DNA of 9,703 nt from Candidatus Pacearchaeota archaeon (GTDB taxonomy: Archaea; Nanoarchaeota; Nanoarchaeia; Pacearchaeales; GW2011-AR1), in NCBI GenBank assembly GCA_002690445.1, contig NZER01000461.1, positions 1-9,703 of the forward strand, written 5' to 3'. The notes beneath the pieces were generated by a model. The model saw nothing but the letters and a program-made list of their open reading frames with translations. It made no database searches and was not told where the DNA came from. Both the position numbers and the translations under genes were made by a program. Positions 1 to 6,371 of the stretch are shown one piece after another (position 1 is the stretch's first letter; each line of letters begins with the position of its first letter).

Positions 1-1
1 G

Positions 2-163
2 GTAAAAACCAAAAGCATTTATTACAAAAACAGGGAGGACTTTCCCGCCTACTTGACATTTCGCTGCATCAACGGGCGCACGACAGTCGAGAAACCCAAT
101 TTTGACGGAATGTGTTCGCCTGAGTTTTGTTACGAAAGCTATCTCGAAACGACAAATGGATAA
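2..163 (+). CDS. C-terminal end of a gene entering from upstream; probable PHP-domain fragment of a C-family DNA polymerase
   Basis: The frame is open from the window edge for 53 codons and stops with TAA at 161-163. The visible residues include YLTFRCINGRTTVEKPN, then a short gap and SPEFCYES. This layout (a CI-x-G/N-R/K-T signature, a PN or DPN pair, then S-x-EF-x-x-x-S) resembles the end of the PHP domain of DnaE-type alpha subunits, where the family has 'CIxxGKTxxDPxR...EFYLKSxEEM'. Canonical enzymes continue into helices that lead to the polymerase palm; here the protein stops at about that point. The remaining catalytic core is encoded from 1041, about 0.9 kb downstream. The stop overlaps the exonuclease ATG at 156 by 8 bases, which suggests translational coupling. 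The ORF itself is seen directly; the PHP assignment is from memory of the family and rests on only 53 residues, so the upstream sequence would decide it. Confidence 0.55.
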   Translation, partial: VKTKSIYYKNREDFPAYLTFRCINGRTTVEKPNFDGMCSPEFCYESYLETTNG

Positions 164-821
164 TCATTTAATAAGATTCCAAAAGAAAAAGTTTCTTTTT
201 ATGGATTTTGAGACGTTTAATGTTTGTTTAAGCGATCAATTCAATCTTCCATGGCAGGTAGCGACGATCCTTATCGAAACAATAGAGAACGATAAAGGCC
301 AAGTGAAAGCCGTAGAACGAGGACGGCAAGACCTGTATCTCAAGTGGGATACCGACTTAAAAATAAGCAAAGAAGCAAAAAGAATTACAAAATATTCCGA
401 GAAAAAATTCAAAGAGCGTTGCATTCCAGAAGAGGAGGGCTTCCAGATAATTTACGATTTGGTAGAGAACACAGATTATCTAGTGGGTCATAACTTTTTA
501 GGGTTTGATATTTATCTTTTGAGGAATTGGTATAAAAAACACGGTAAAAATTACAACGAGCTACCCTATAAAACTGTTGACACTTTTGCTATGGCAAAGT
601 CTGTGGCCTTAGGGCGCGGCTACAAAAGCAACGAGTGCAGCCTTTTAGATTTCCAGATGAAGATGATAAATGTTAGAAAAAAAGGACTCAGAACTAGTTT
701 GGGAGCTTTGGGGAAATCTAATAACATAGAACATGATTACGCCAATCTTCATGACGCTTTAGTAGACTTGGAACTTAATATAAAAGTGTGGGATAAGCTA
801 AAATACCAGATAGATTTTTAA
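156..821 (+). CDS. DEDDh (DnaQ-like) 3'-5' exonuclease
   Basis: 221 residues from ATG 156. A 3'-5' exonuclease of the RNase T/DnaQ superfamily, probably the proofreading partner of the adjacent polymerase. Three exonuclease motifs are visible in order: Exo I FMDFETF (D17, E19), Exo II VGHNFLGFDIYLL (N113, D118), and Exo III LHDALVD with the H-x4-D spacing (H199, D204), which marks the DEDDh subclass using two Mg2+ ions. A longer version from TTG 102 is possible, but ATG 156 is preferred: it overlaps the upstream stop (ATGGATAA), and the extra residues would lie wholly inside the upstream gene. No Shine-Dalgarno sequence precedes it, consistent with coupling. The size and single domain suit a stand-alone epsilon-like subunit. 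The position between the PHP fragment and polymerase core echoes PolC, where an exonuclease is inserted within the PHP region of a single chain. No clamp-binding motif could be assigned with confidence. Confidence 0.88.
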   Translation: MDNHLIRFQKKKFLFMDFETFNVCLSDQFNLPWQVATILIETIENDKGQVKAVERGRQDLYLKWDTDLKISKEAKRITKYSEKKFKERCIPEEEGFQIIYDLVENTDYLVGHNFLGFDIYLLRNWYKKHGKNYNELPYKTVDTFAMAKSVALGRGYKSNECSLLDFQMKMINVRKKGLRTSLGALGKSNNIEHDYANLHDALVDLELNIKVWDKLKYQIDF

Positions 822-831
822 TTGAAGTGTA

Positions 832-852
832 ATGTAGGTATAATACCTACAT
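832..852. promoter_or_regulatory. 21-bp perfect palindrome spanning a -10 box and the start codon
   Basis: Arms of 10 bp (ATGTAGGTAT and ATACCTACAT) flank one central A at 842. The right arm ends in the AT of the start codon at 851, and a consensus -10 hexamer TATAAT lies at 839-844. A transcript starting about 7 bases after this hexamer would begin at the A of the ATG, so it would be leaderless. A matching -35 is weak (TTTTAA at 816-821 with a 17-base spacer). The symmetry is typical of a repressor operator. In read-through RNA from upstream genes it could form a hairpin that masks the start codon, while an mRNA from the local promoter would lack it. The palindrome is seen directly; the operator and hairpin roles are inferred. 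Confidence 0.7.
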
Positions 853-1099
853 GCCAAGCCTCGACTTTATATACGATATTACCGAAAAGTTAGATGAAGA
901 AAAACTAAGCTATCTTGTCTTGACGATAAGGGAAGGCCGACGTGAAGATAAGGTTGACGTTTTCTTTAGGGTTGATAAAGATTCAGAAGAAATTTTTAAT
1001 ATTTCGTTAGACCGAATAAAAGAAATAATAAACACAAGAGATGACGACGACTGCGAACCCCGTAAGCCCGAAGCGAGAAGAAAAAGAAAAAAGAAATAG
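851..1099 (+). CDS. Small charged protein of unknown function between exonuclease and polymerase
   Basis: 82 residues, not recognised as a named family. The N-terminal 55 residues (starting MPSLDFIYDITEKLDEEKL) look like a compact alpha/beta domain: an amphipathic helix, two strands around LVLTIREG and VDVFFRV, and a second helix near SLDRIKEIIN. The tail from about residue 62 is an acidic run (DDDD) followed by a very basic stretch (RRKRKKK). Those basic codons lie in the 59-base overlap with the polymerase ORF, so the tail may be shaped by the overlap. The start has no Shine-Dalgarno sequence; it lies 6 bases after a TATAAT box within a palindrome. Its position inside the replicase cluster suggests a replication accessory role, but no function can be assigned. 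Confidence 0.72.
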   Translation: MPSLDFIYDITEKLDEEKLSYLVLTIREGRREDKVDVFFRVDKDSEEIFNISLDRIKEIINTRDDDDCEPRKPEARRKRKKK

Positions 1100-3698
1100 T
1101 TTTTCCTCCCACTTCGAGCATCTCAACCTTCCGCTTCATGGTGTTAGGTTGCCGAGCTTCAAAATCGAAAACAGATATATCAACGACCTAGCGCTTCCTG
1201 CGGATATTTCCACTTACGATTTTTTGCGTGAACTATGCCTCCGTCGATTTAGGCATTTAGAACTCGACAAAGGGGAAACCAAGAAACCTTACATTGACAG
1301 GATCAAGTATGAACTTGAGATTTTATCTGAACTAAATTTCGTTGAGTATATTCTTTTAGTTTGGAAAGTTGTCACCTACTGCAGGGAAAAAGACATTCCG
1401 TTGGGATTGGGGAGGGGCTCGGCGGCAGGAAGCATGGTTCTATATTTGCTTCAAATTACCCAAATCGATCCGGTAAAATACGATTTATTTTTCGAAAGAT
1501 TCGTTTCTAAAGCAAGAGCGAAGAAGAAGGTAGTGGATGGAGTAACCTACCTAGACGGCTCCCTTATGTGCGATGTAGACATTGACGTATGTTATTACAG
1601 GCGAGCAGAAGTACTGAAGTACCTCGAGGAGGAGTTTAAAGGAAGTACTGCTAAAATCCTAACTCTTAACACCTTGAGCGGCAAACTGGTGATGAAGGAG
1701 TGCGGAAAAGTGGTTGGAGGGAAGGAAGAATCCGAAATGAACACCGTCTCTTCACTTATACCGAAAGTTTTTGGGCAGGTGATGGATGTCAAAGAGGCCT
1801 ATGACGAAGTACCTCAGTTTGCGGATTGGTGTGATAAGAATCCCAAAGTTTATAACATAGCACTAAAGTTGCGGAACTTGGTTAAGAACAAGGGTGTTCA
1901 CCCATCTGGTATCTTATTATCTTATGACAAAATGATTGAGAGTTGTCCCTGCGAACTGGATTCGAGCAAGGAGCCCGTATCCTCTTTTGATATGAACTGG
2001 GTATCCATGTTCAACGTCAAACTGGACGTCCTAGGATTAAGAACTGTTTCGGTAGTTCATGAGTGTTGTAAGATTCTTAAGGAGACCCAAAATATAGACA
2101 TCAAACCTGAAGATATCGATCTAAATGATAATTTTATCTACCAAAACCTTCAGGACTTGAAAAATCGTCACGGCTTGTTTCAAATAGAAGCCGACGCTAA
2201 CTATGAAGTGTGTCGGAAGGTCAGGCCTAAGAATCTCGAAGAGTTAAGCGCGGTTCTTGCACTTGGGCGTCCCGGCGCTATGCAATTTATAGATCAGTTT
2301 GCAAATTATACCAACAACGGAGTTTACGAAGCTATCCACCCCTTCTTTGACGATATCCTTAAAGACACTGGGGGAGTCGCCTTGTACCAAGAGCAATTGA
2401 TGAAGATGGCCAACAAAATAGGTTTCACACTGGATGAAGCTGAAATTTTGCGGCGTATTGTAGGCAAAAAGAAGGTAAAAGAAGTAAGAAAATGGAAAAA
2501 GAAAATTCGCGAGAAGGTAAAAGAAAACAGACTTTCTTCCGAATGGTTGGGCACGAAAGGGCAAGTTGATGTAGGGGATGTACTGTGGGAAGTTCTTGAA
2601 GATTCTGCTAACTACTCCTTCAACAAGTCTCACTCTATTTCTTACGCTTCTTTGGCGGCCATAACTACATTTTTAAAATTTAAATATCCCAAGGAGTTCT
2701 TTTTAGCATTGCTGAAAATGACACGGTTCGAACCTGACCCTATTGCCGAAATAGCAAAGGTTAGTCGTGAGCTTCCGAAATTCGATATGAAGCTCCTCTC
2801 CCCTAACCTCCTCAGATCAGAAATGGATTTCTCCATTGAAGGGGACAACCTACGGTTTGGACTAACCTCAATCAAAGGGATATCGGATAAATCGATTAAG
2901 AAACTTGAAAATTTCAAGAGTAAATATTCTACCAAATTCGAAGTCTTTCAAGGCGCTGGCGAAGCCGGAATTGGCGTGGGAATCTTATCTGCCCTTATTC
3001 AGGCCGGAGCTTTAGAGGGGGAATTTGCGCTCTCTCGCAGCTACATTGTAGCTGAAGCTCAATTATGGAACCTTCTTACACCAAGAGAAAAAATCTTTGC
3101 ATTCGAATTGGCCGAAGAAAAGAAGTGTGACCTAATGGAGATAGTAAAACATCTCAATCAAACGCTGAAAGATAAAAACGGAAAGCCGGTTATCAAAGAT
3201 TCTCGCATACAAACAATTCGGCGTAATTTTGCCCCTTACAAACAGATTTACGACAAAAACAGAAGGAACGAGGACTTCGCTAACTGGTATTACGAAAATG
3301 CCCTTTTAGGGTATACCCATGGTAAATTCTTACGTAAGGTAAGCTCGGAATATTCCCATCTAGAGAGTATCGAGACGGCCATGGACAAAGACGAAAACAG
3401 TCGAGTTAACTTTATTGCTACAGTTGAAGACACTTATAGCGCTAAAAGCCGAAAAGGGACTCCCTACCTTAGACTCACCTTACAGGACGAAACAGGTGTC
3501 TGCACCGCTATGATTTTCACCCAAAAGAACCGAGACAATATTGCGAATTGCCGAAGAGATAATGGGGGAACTTTACCGGTAAAGAAAGGGATCGTTATCG
3601 TTAAAGGAATTAAGAAGGACGGAGATACCATTTTTGCCGACCTAGTACGAATTCAAGACCAAAAAATCTATATGAAGTTGAGTGAAATAAAAGCTTAA
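1041..3698 (+). CDS. DNA polymerase III alpha subunit, DnaE-type catalytic core lacking the PHP domain
   Basis: 885 residues; replicative C-family polymerase. Visible landmarks: a helical lead-in (56-115); palm motif PLGLGRGSAAGSM (120-132); catalytic CDVDIDVC with D180 and D182 (the E. coli D401/D403 pair); a VHPSG segment (286-290); the third palm aspartate in VKLDVLGLRT (D329); thumb/finger motifs GLFQIEA (378-384), LGRPG (408-412), LYQEQLMKMA (448-457) and YSFNKSHSISYA (525-536). A helix-hairpin-helix-like GLTSIKGISDKSIKKL follows near 617-632, and an OB-fold-like region (about 785-870, with PYLRLTLQDETG) lies near the end. The PHP domain (about 270 residues in E. coli DnaE) is missing; the N-terminus begins just before the conserved VRLPSF segment. 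About 13 extra residues sit between FERFVS and the catalytic aspartates. ATG 1041 is the only plausible start: TAA at 1029-1031 is in frame upstream, and the next in-frame ATG lies beyond the palm glycine loop. It overlaps the previous gene by 59 bases and has only a weak AAGAG directly before it. Confidence 0.93.
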   Translation: MTTTANPVSPKREEKEKRNSFSSHFEHLNLPLHGVRLPSFKIENRYINDLALPADISTYDFLRELCLRRFRHLELDKGETKKPYIDRIKYELEILSELNFVEYILLVWKVVTYCREKDIPLGLGRGSAAGSMVLYLLQITQIDPVKYDLFFERFVSKARAKKKVVDGVTYLDGSLMCDVDIDVCYYRRAEVLKYLEEEFKGSTAKILTLNTLSGKLVMKECGKVVGGKEESEMNTVSSLIPKVFGQVMDVKEAYDEVPQFADWCDKNPKVYNIALKLRNLVKNKGVHPSGILLSYDKMIESCPCELDSSKEPVSSFDMNWVSMFNVKLDVLGLRTVSVVHECCKILKETQNIDIKPEDIDLNDNFIYQNLQDLKNRHGLFQIEADANYEVCRKVRPKNLEELSAVLALGRPGAMQFIDQFANYTNNGVYEAIHPFFDDILKDTGGVALYQEQLMKMANKIGFTLDEAEILRRIVGKKKVKEVRKWKKKIREKVKENRLSSEWLGTKGQVDVGDVLWEVLEDSANYSFNKSHSISYASLAAITTFLKFKYPKEFFLALLKMTRFEPDPIAEIAKVSRELPKFDMKLLSPNLLRSEMDFSIEGDNLRFGLTSIKGISDKSIKKLENFKSKYSTKFEVFQGAGEAGIGVGILSALIQAGALEGEFALSRSYIVAEAQLWNLLTPREKIFAFELAEEKKCDLMEIVKHLNQTLKDKNGKPVIKDSRIQTIRRNFAPYKQIYDKNRRNEDFANWYYENALLGYTHGKFLRKVSSEYSHLESIETAMDKDENSRVNFIATVEDTYSAKSRKGTPYLRLTLQDETGVCTAMIFTQKNRDNIANCRRDNGGTLPVKKGIVIVKGIKKDGDTIFADLVRIQDQKIYMKLSEIKA

Positions 3699-3702
3699 TA
3701 AT

Positions 3703-3843
3703 ATGACCGACAAAGACAAAAGGAGAAAACAACAACTGGTGGATAAGTGGGAAACCAGCGACAAAGACGGTCGAGATATTATTAAGTCTGATTTTTTTAA
3801 AGAATTTGGCAAGAAACAAGTAAAAAAGTACTTGACTTCGTAG
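3703..3843 (+). CDS. 46-residue hypothetical protein, lysine-rich
   Basis: ATG 3703 to TAG 3841-3843, starting MTDKDKRRKQQLVDKWETSD and ending KKQVKKYLTS. It begins 4 bases after the polymerase stop and fills the only gap in this part of the cluster, which supports it as a real gene. It is highly charged, predicted to be helical, with no cysteines and no membrane segment. No Shine-Dalgarno sequence is visible, so termination-reinitiation from the polymerase is likely. The -35 of the next gene's putative promoter (3832-3837) lies inside its last codons. Family unknown. Confidence 0.5.
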   Translation: MTDKDKRRKQQLVDKWETSDKDGRDIIKSDFFKEFGKKQVKKYLTS

Positions 3844-3860
3844 CCGAAAACCACAATACT
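3832..3860 (+). promoter_or_regulatory. Sigma70-like promoter for the SSB-like gene
   Basis: TTGACT at 3832-3837, a 17-base spacer, then AATACT at 3855-3860. The -35 matches consensus at five of six positions and the -10 at four of six; a second possible -10 is TACTAC at 3857-3862 with a 19-base spacer. Expected initiation near 3867 would leave a leader of only about 7 bases before ATG 3874, with no Shine-Dalgarno sequence. The elements are seen directly; activity is inferred. Confidence 0.45.
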
Positions 3861-3873
3861 ACAAGCACTGATT

Positions 3874-4452
3874 ATGTTGCAGTTCTATAAACCTAACGCG
3901 AGGAACACCGGCTCAGCCTGTTCGTTTTCTTATAACAAGAAAGACAAGGCTTTGTGGGTGAATTTTATTAAGCAAGCGTCTTGGAACGACAAGACGAAAA
4001 GCGGCACCTTCAAGGGGTCTGGCCCCGAAAAGAAGGCTAACTCAAAGTTCAGCGTGACTGAGCTTACAGGATTGGTTCACGCCATTGAAACCAATGGAGA
4101 ATATGGGAATTTTCACGGCACAAAGGAAAGAAATACCACTTTCAAATTTTGCCCTTATCTTCGGGACGGGAGTCAGGTGGGGTACAGCTTTACCCTTAAC
4201 CAAAACAATACTCAAGAAGGGATTAAGAAGTCTTTCCTTATTGGTTTTAATTTTGCGGAGGGACGCATGCTAAAACAGTACGCTCTTACAGTCTTAAATA
4301 ATTACTTTACGAACTGTATTGAAGAGAGTCAATATGGCAACTATTCAGACGCCACGCACCCCCCTGCTGACAAAAGAGCTGAGGAAAAAATAGAAACTCC
4401 AGCTTCTTCCGAGGATAATAGTCAAGAGGCAGATCTTGACATTCCTTGGTGA
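3874..4452 (+). CDS. Candidate single-stranded DNA-binding protein with an SSB-like acidic C-terminal tip
   Basis: 192 residues. The last residues, EADLDIPW, match the pattern of the bacterial SSB tail (DDDIPF), which recruits partner proteins, and follow a low-complexity acidic linker (about 150-186, with ETPASSEDNSQ). The body (1-148) has no obvious OB-fold SSB signature. It reads as a series of strands (ALWVNFIKQA, KFSVTELTGLVHAIE, NTTFKFCPYL, YSFTLN, SFLIGFNFAEG) closed by a helix (RMLKQYALTVLNNYF). That beta-sheet-then-helix order recalls PC4/whirly-type ssDNA-binding proteins. The SSB role is supported by the tip and by position directly after the replicase genes; the whirly fold is inference. 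The stop shares one base with the next start (TGATG). ATG 3874 is the start because a promoter ends just upstream and the previous stop is at 3843. Confidence 0.7.
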   Translation: MLQFYKPNARNTGSACSFSYNKKDKALWVNFIKQASWNDKTKSGTFKGSGPEKKANSKFSVTELTGLVHAIETNGEYGNFHGTKERNTTFKFCPYLRDGSQVGYSFTLNQNNTQEGIKKSFLIGFNFAEGRMLKQYALTVLNNYFTNCIEESQYGNYSDATHPPADKRAEEKIETPASSEDNSQEADLDIPW

Positions 4453-6371
4453 TGAAGAAGCTTTTATTTCAAACAGATTCGAGTTTAGCAAAAACGGGTT
4501 TTGGCAGAAACGCCAAGGCCCTTTTGTCCTATTTATACAGGACTAAAAAGTACGAAATTATCCAATATTGTTGTGGAACAGACTATTCGAACCCTATTTT
4601 AAAAACAACTCCGTGGAAGTCTATAGGCACCCTCCCTGACGATCCCGCGGAAAAACAAAGAATAGGGCAAGACCCTAACCAAGCTCGCGCAGCAAGCTAT
4701 GGGGCTCATTTTGTGGATAAGGTGGTGGAAGAAGAAAAACCCGACTTCTACTTTGGAGTACAAGATATATGGGGGACAGAGTTCGCTATAAGCAAGGGGT
4801 GGTTTAATAAAATACATTCGGTGATCTGGACCACCTTGGATTCTTTGCCTATTTTACCTACGGCCGTAACTAACGCTCCTAAAATTGAAAATTATTGGAT
4901 TTGGAGTTCTTTTGCCACTAAGGAACTCCACCAATTAGGACATTCTCATGTTAAAACTATGCACGGGTGCGTAGAAACAGATCATTTTTACCGTTTGGGG
5001 GAAAAGGAAACAAAAGAGCTGAGGATCAAAAATAACATAGAAGAGGACGCCTTCATAGTTGGTTTCGTCTTCAGGAACCAATTAAGGAAGTCTGTCCCAA
5101 ACCTTCTAGAAGGATATTCTAAATGGAAACAAGAGCATAAACCCAAAAATAAAACTTACCTCCTATTTCATACCTACTGGAAAGAGGGATGGAATATTCA
5201 CAAACTCGCAAAAGAGTACGGGTTAGACGCGCAAGAAATCCTCACAACTCATGTGTGTCGGTCGTGTGGTGCTTATGAAATAAAAGAATACAAAGGGGAA
5301 GAAATCAATTGCCCACAATGCGGTAAAGAGAAATCTCAAGTGACACCCAACGTAAGTTATGGAGTGCGGGAAGACCAGTTAAATGAGATCTATAACTTCA
5401 TGGATGTTTATTGTCACCCTTTTACGAGCGGCGGTCAAGAAATCCCGATCCAAGAGGCTAAGCTCGCCGAGCTCATAACCCTTGTTACTAATTATAGCTG
5501 CGGAGAGGAAAGCTGTGAAGAAGGCTCGGCCTCTATTCCGCTGGAATGGTCTGAATACAGAGAGCATCAAACAGAATTCAAAAAGGCGTCTACATGTCCC
5601 GTTTCTATTTCAAATTCTATCCAACAAGTTTACCAAATGACGCCGGAAGAAAGACAAGAACAGGGCGCTATTGCGAGGCAATGGGCTATGGATAACTTTT
5701 CCGTTGAGGTGATAGGTAAAAAAATAGAAGAGTTCATCGACAATGCCCCAGATAAAAATTACGACTTCAAAAACACGGCTTCCGAAAATGCGGTTAAAAA
5801 CAACCCCCACGCCTCCATCCCCCACATCGAGAGCAACTCAGAATGGGTATTGAAACTTTACAAAGATATCTTAGCTACAGACAGCCACGTTAACGATGAG
5901 GGGTATAAGTATTGGATGTCCCAACTTGAAAACAAAGCTCCGCGAAAACAAATAGAAGATTATTTTAGGCGGGTAGCCGCAGAACACAATCAAAAACATT
6001 TCCCGTTAAAAATAGAGGACCAGCTGGACGACGATGAGGGAAAACGTATGATTTACGTAATGCCAGAGTCAGCCGTGGACGTTTTCTTGTCTACCGCTCT
6101 TTTCAAATCCCTTAAGCTTAAATATCCGGAATATAATTTGTATGTGGCTACGAATCCAGAAAATTTTCACATTTTGGAGGGTAACGAGTATGTTCATAAG
6201 ACAATACCATACAACGCACAGTTTGATAATACCCTTTATTTAGAGGGAATAGGCGACCACGAAGGTTTTTTTGAAATAGCCTTTACCCCCCATTTATCAA
6301 CCCAAAGAACCAACAATTACGTTCATAATAACAAAGACCGAATAGATAAAAAAGCGTTATGCATGTCCTAG
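4452..6371 (+). CDS. Multi-domain glycosyltransferase (GT4-like, zinc ribbon, DUF4214-like, N-terminal half of GT9-like domain)
   Basis: 639 residues from ATG 4452, which overlaps the previous stop as TGATG; TTG 4446 and GTG 4449 lie inside the upstream gene and are less likely. Residues 1-435 look like a GT-B, GT4-family sugar transferase: N-terminal KLLFQTDSSLAKTGFGRNAK, then a C-terminal nucleotide-sugar half with REDQLNEIYNFMDVYCHPF and GGQEIPIQEAKLAE. A Cys4 zinc ribbon (C269, C272, C287, C290; CRSCG and CPQCG) is inserted between the two parts of the second half. Residues about 463-515 (WVLKLYKDIL ... YWMSQL ... YFRRVAAEHN) match the DUF4214 pattern. From about 531 a second transferase starts: RMIYVMPESAVDVFLSTALF resembles the N-terminal Rossmann half of GT9 enzymes, and HNNKDRI lies near the end. 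The ORF stops in the middle of that domain; the other half is in the next ORF, one frame back. The acceptor is unknown; a surface glycan is possible. Confidence 0.82.
   Translation: MKKLLFQTDSSLAKTGFGRNAKALLSYLYRTKKYEIIQYCCGTDYSNPILKTTPWKSIGTLPDDPAEKQRIGQDPNQARAASYGAHFVDKVVEEEKPDFYFGVQDIWGTEFAISKGWFNKIHSVIWTTLDSLPILPTAVTNAPKIENYWIWSSFATKELHQLGHSHVKTMHGCVETDHFYRLGEKETKELRIKNNIEEDAFIVGFVFRNQLRKSVPNLLEGYSKWKQEHKPKNKTYLLFHTYWKEGWNIHKLAKEYGLDAQEILTTHVCRSCGAYEIKEYKGEEINCPQCGKEKSQVTPNVSYGVREDQLNEIYNFMDVYCHPFTSGGQEIPIQEAKLAELITLVTNYSCGEESCEEGSASIPLEWSEYREHQTEFKKASTCPVSISNSIQQVYQMTPEERQEQGAIARQWAMDNFSVEVIGKKIEEFIDNAPDKNYDFKNTASENAVKNNPHASIPHIESNSEWVLKLYKDILATDSHVNDEGYKYWMSQLENKAPRKQIEDYFRRVAAEHNQKHFPLKIEDQLDDDEGKRMIYVMPESAVDVFLSTALFKSLKLKYPEYNLYVATNPENFHILEGNEYVHKTIPYNAQFDNTLYLEGIGDHEGFFEIAFTPHLSTQRTNNYVHNNKDRIDKKALCMS
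6348..6353 (+). other. A6 run at the probable -1 frame break within a GT9-like domain
   Basis: Upstream frame: GAT AAA AAA GCG, ending at TAG 6369-6371. The downstream frame is -1 relative to it and opens right after TAA 6347-6349. The only stretch where both frames are open is 6350-6371, and the homopolymer lies at its edge. One additional A would give a continuous reading across the junction (DKK then SVMHVLESYA). The run plus the following G forms AAAAAAG, but it is out of phase for classical tandem -1 ribosomal slippage from the upstream frame. A true deletion, an assembly or sequencing indel, or transcript slippage are the alternatives. Confidence 0.6.

Noticed and set aside
53..58. TTGACA resembling a -35 box
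   Set aside because: No acceptable -10 at 16-18 bases downstream, and it lies in a coding frame.
102..155. TTG start at 102 for the exonuclease
   Set aside because: The extra 18 residues lie wholly within the upstream coding frame and add no motif; ATG 156 overlaps the upstream stop and leaves the Exo I motif intact.
164..1040. Intron or intein between the PHP fragment and polymerase core
   Set aside because: The intervening DNA encodes a complete exonuclease and a separate small gene with its own promoter-like element; no intein splice-block residues or homing endonuclease motifs are visible, and no group I intron core could be recognised by eye.
1087..1093. In-phase slippery heptamer A_AAA_AAG near the end of the 851 gene, suggesting programmed -1 frameshifting into the polymerase
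   Set aside because: A -1 shift enters a third frame that stops at 1189-1191 after 32 codons. The polymerase frame is +1 relative to this gene, so the heptamer cannot produce a fusion with it.
2244..2633. 129-residue open frame on the minus strand
   Set aside because: It is antisense to conserved polymerase motifs, has no Shine-Dalgarno sequence or recognisable domain, and its composition is that of a shadow frame; other minus-strand frames were rejected on the same grounds.
3038..3054. Palindrome CAGCTACA/T/TGTAGCTG
   Set aside because: 8-bp arms inside the polymerase coding region with no neighbouring start or promoter; this size can occur by chance in about 10 kb.
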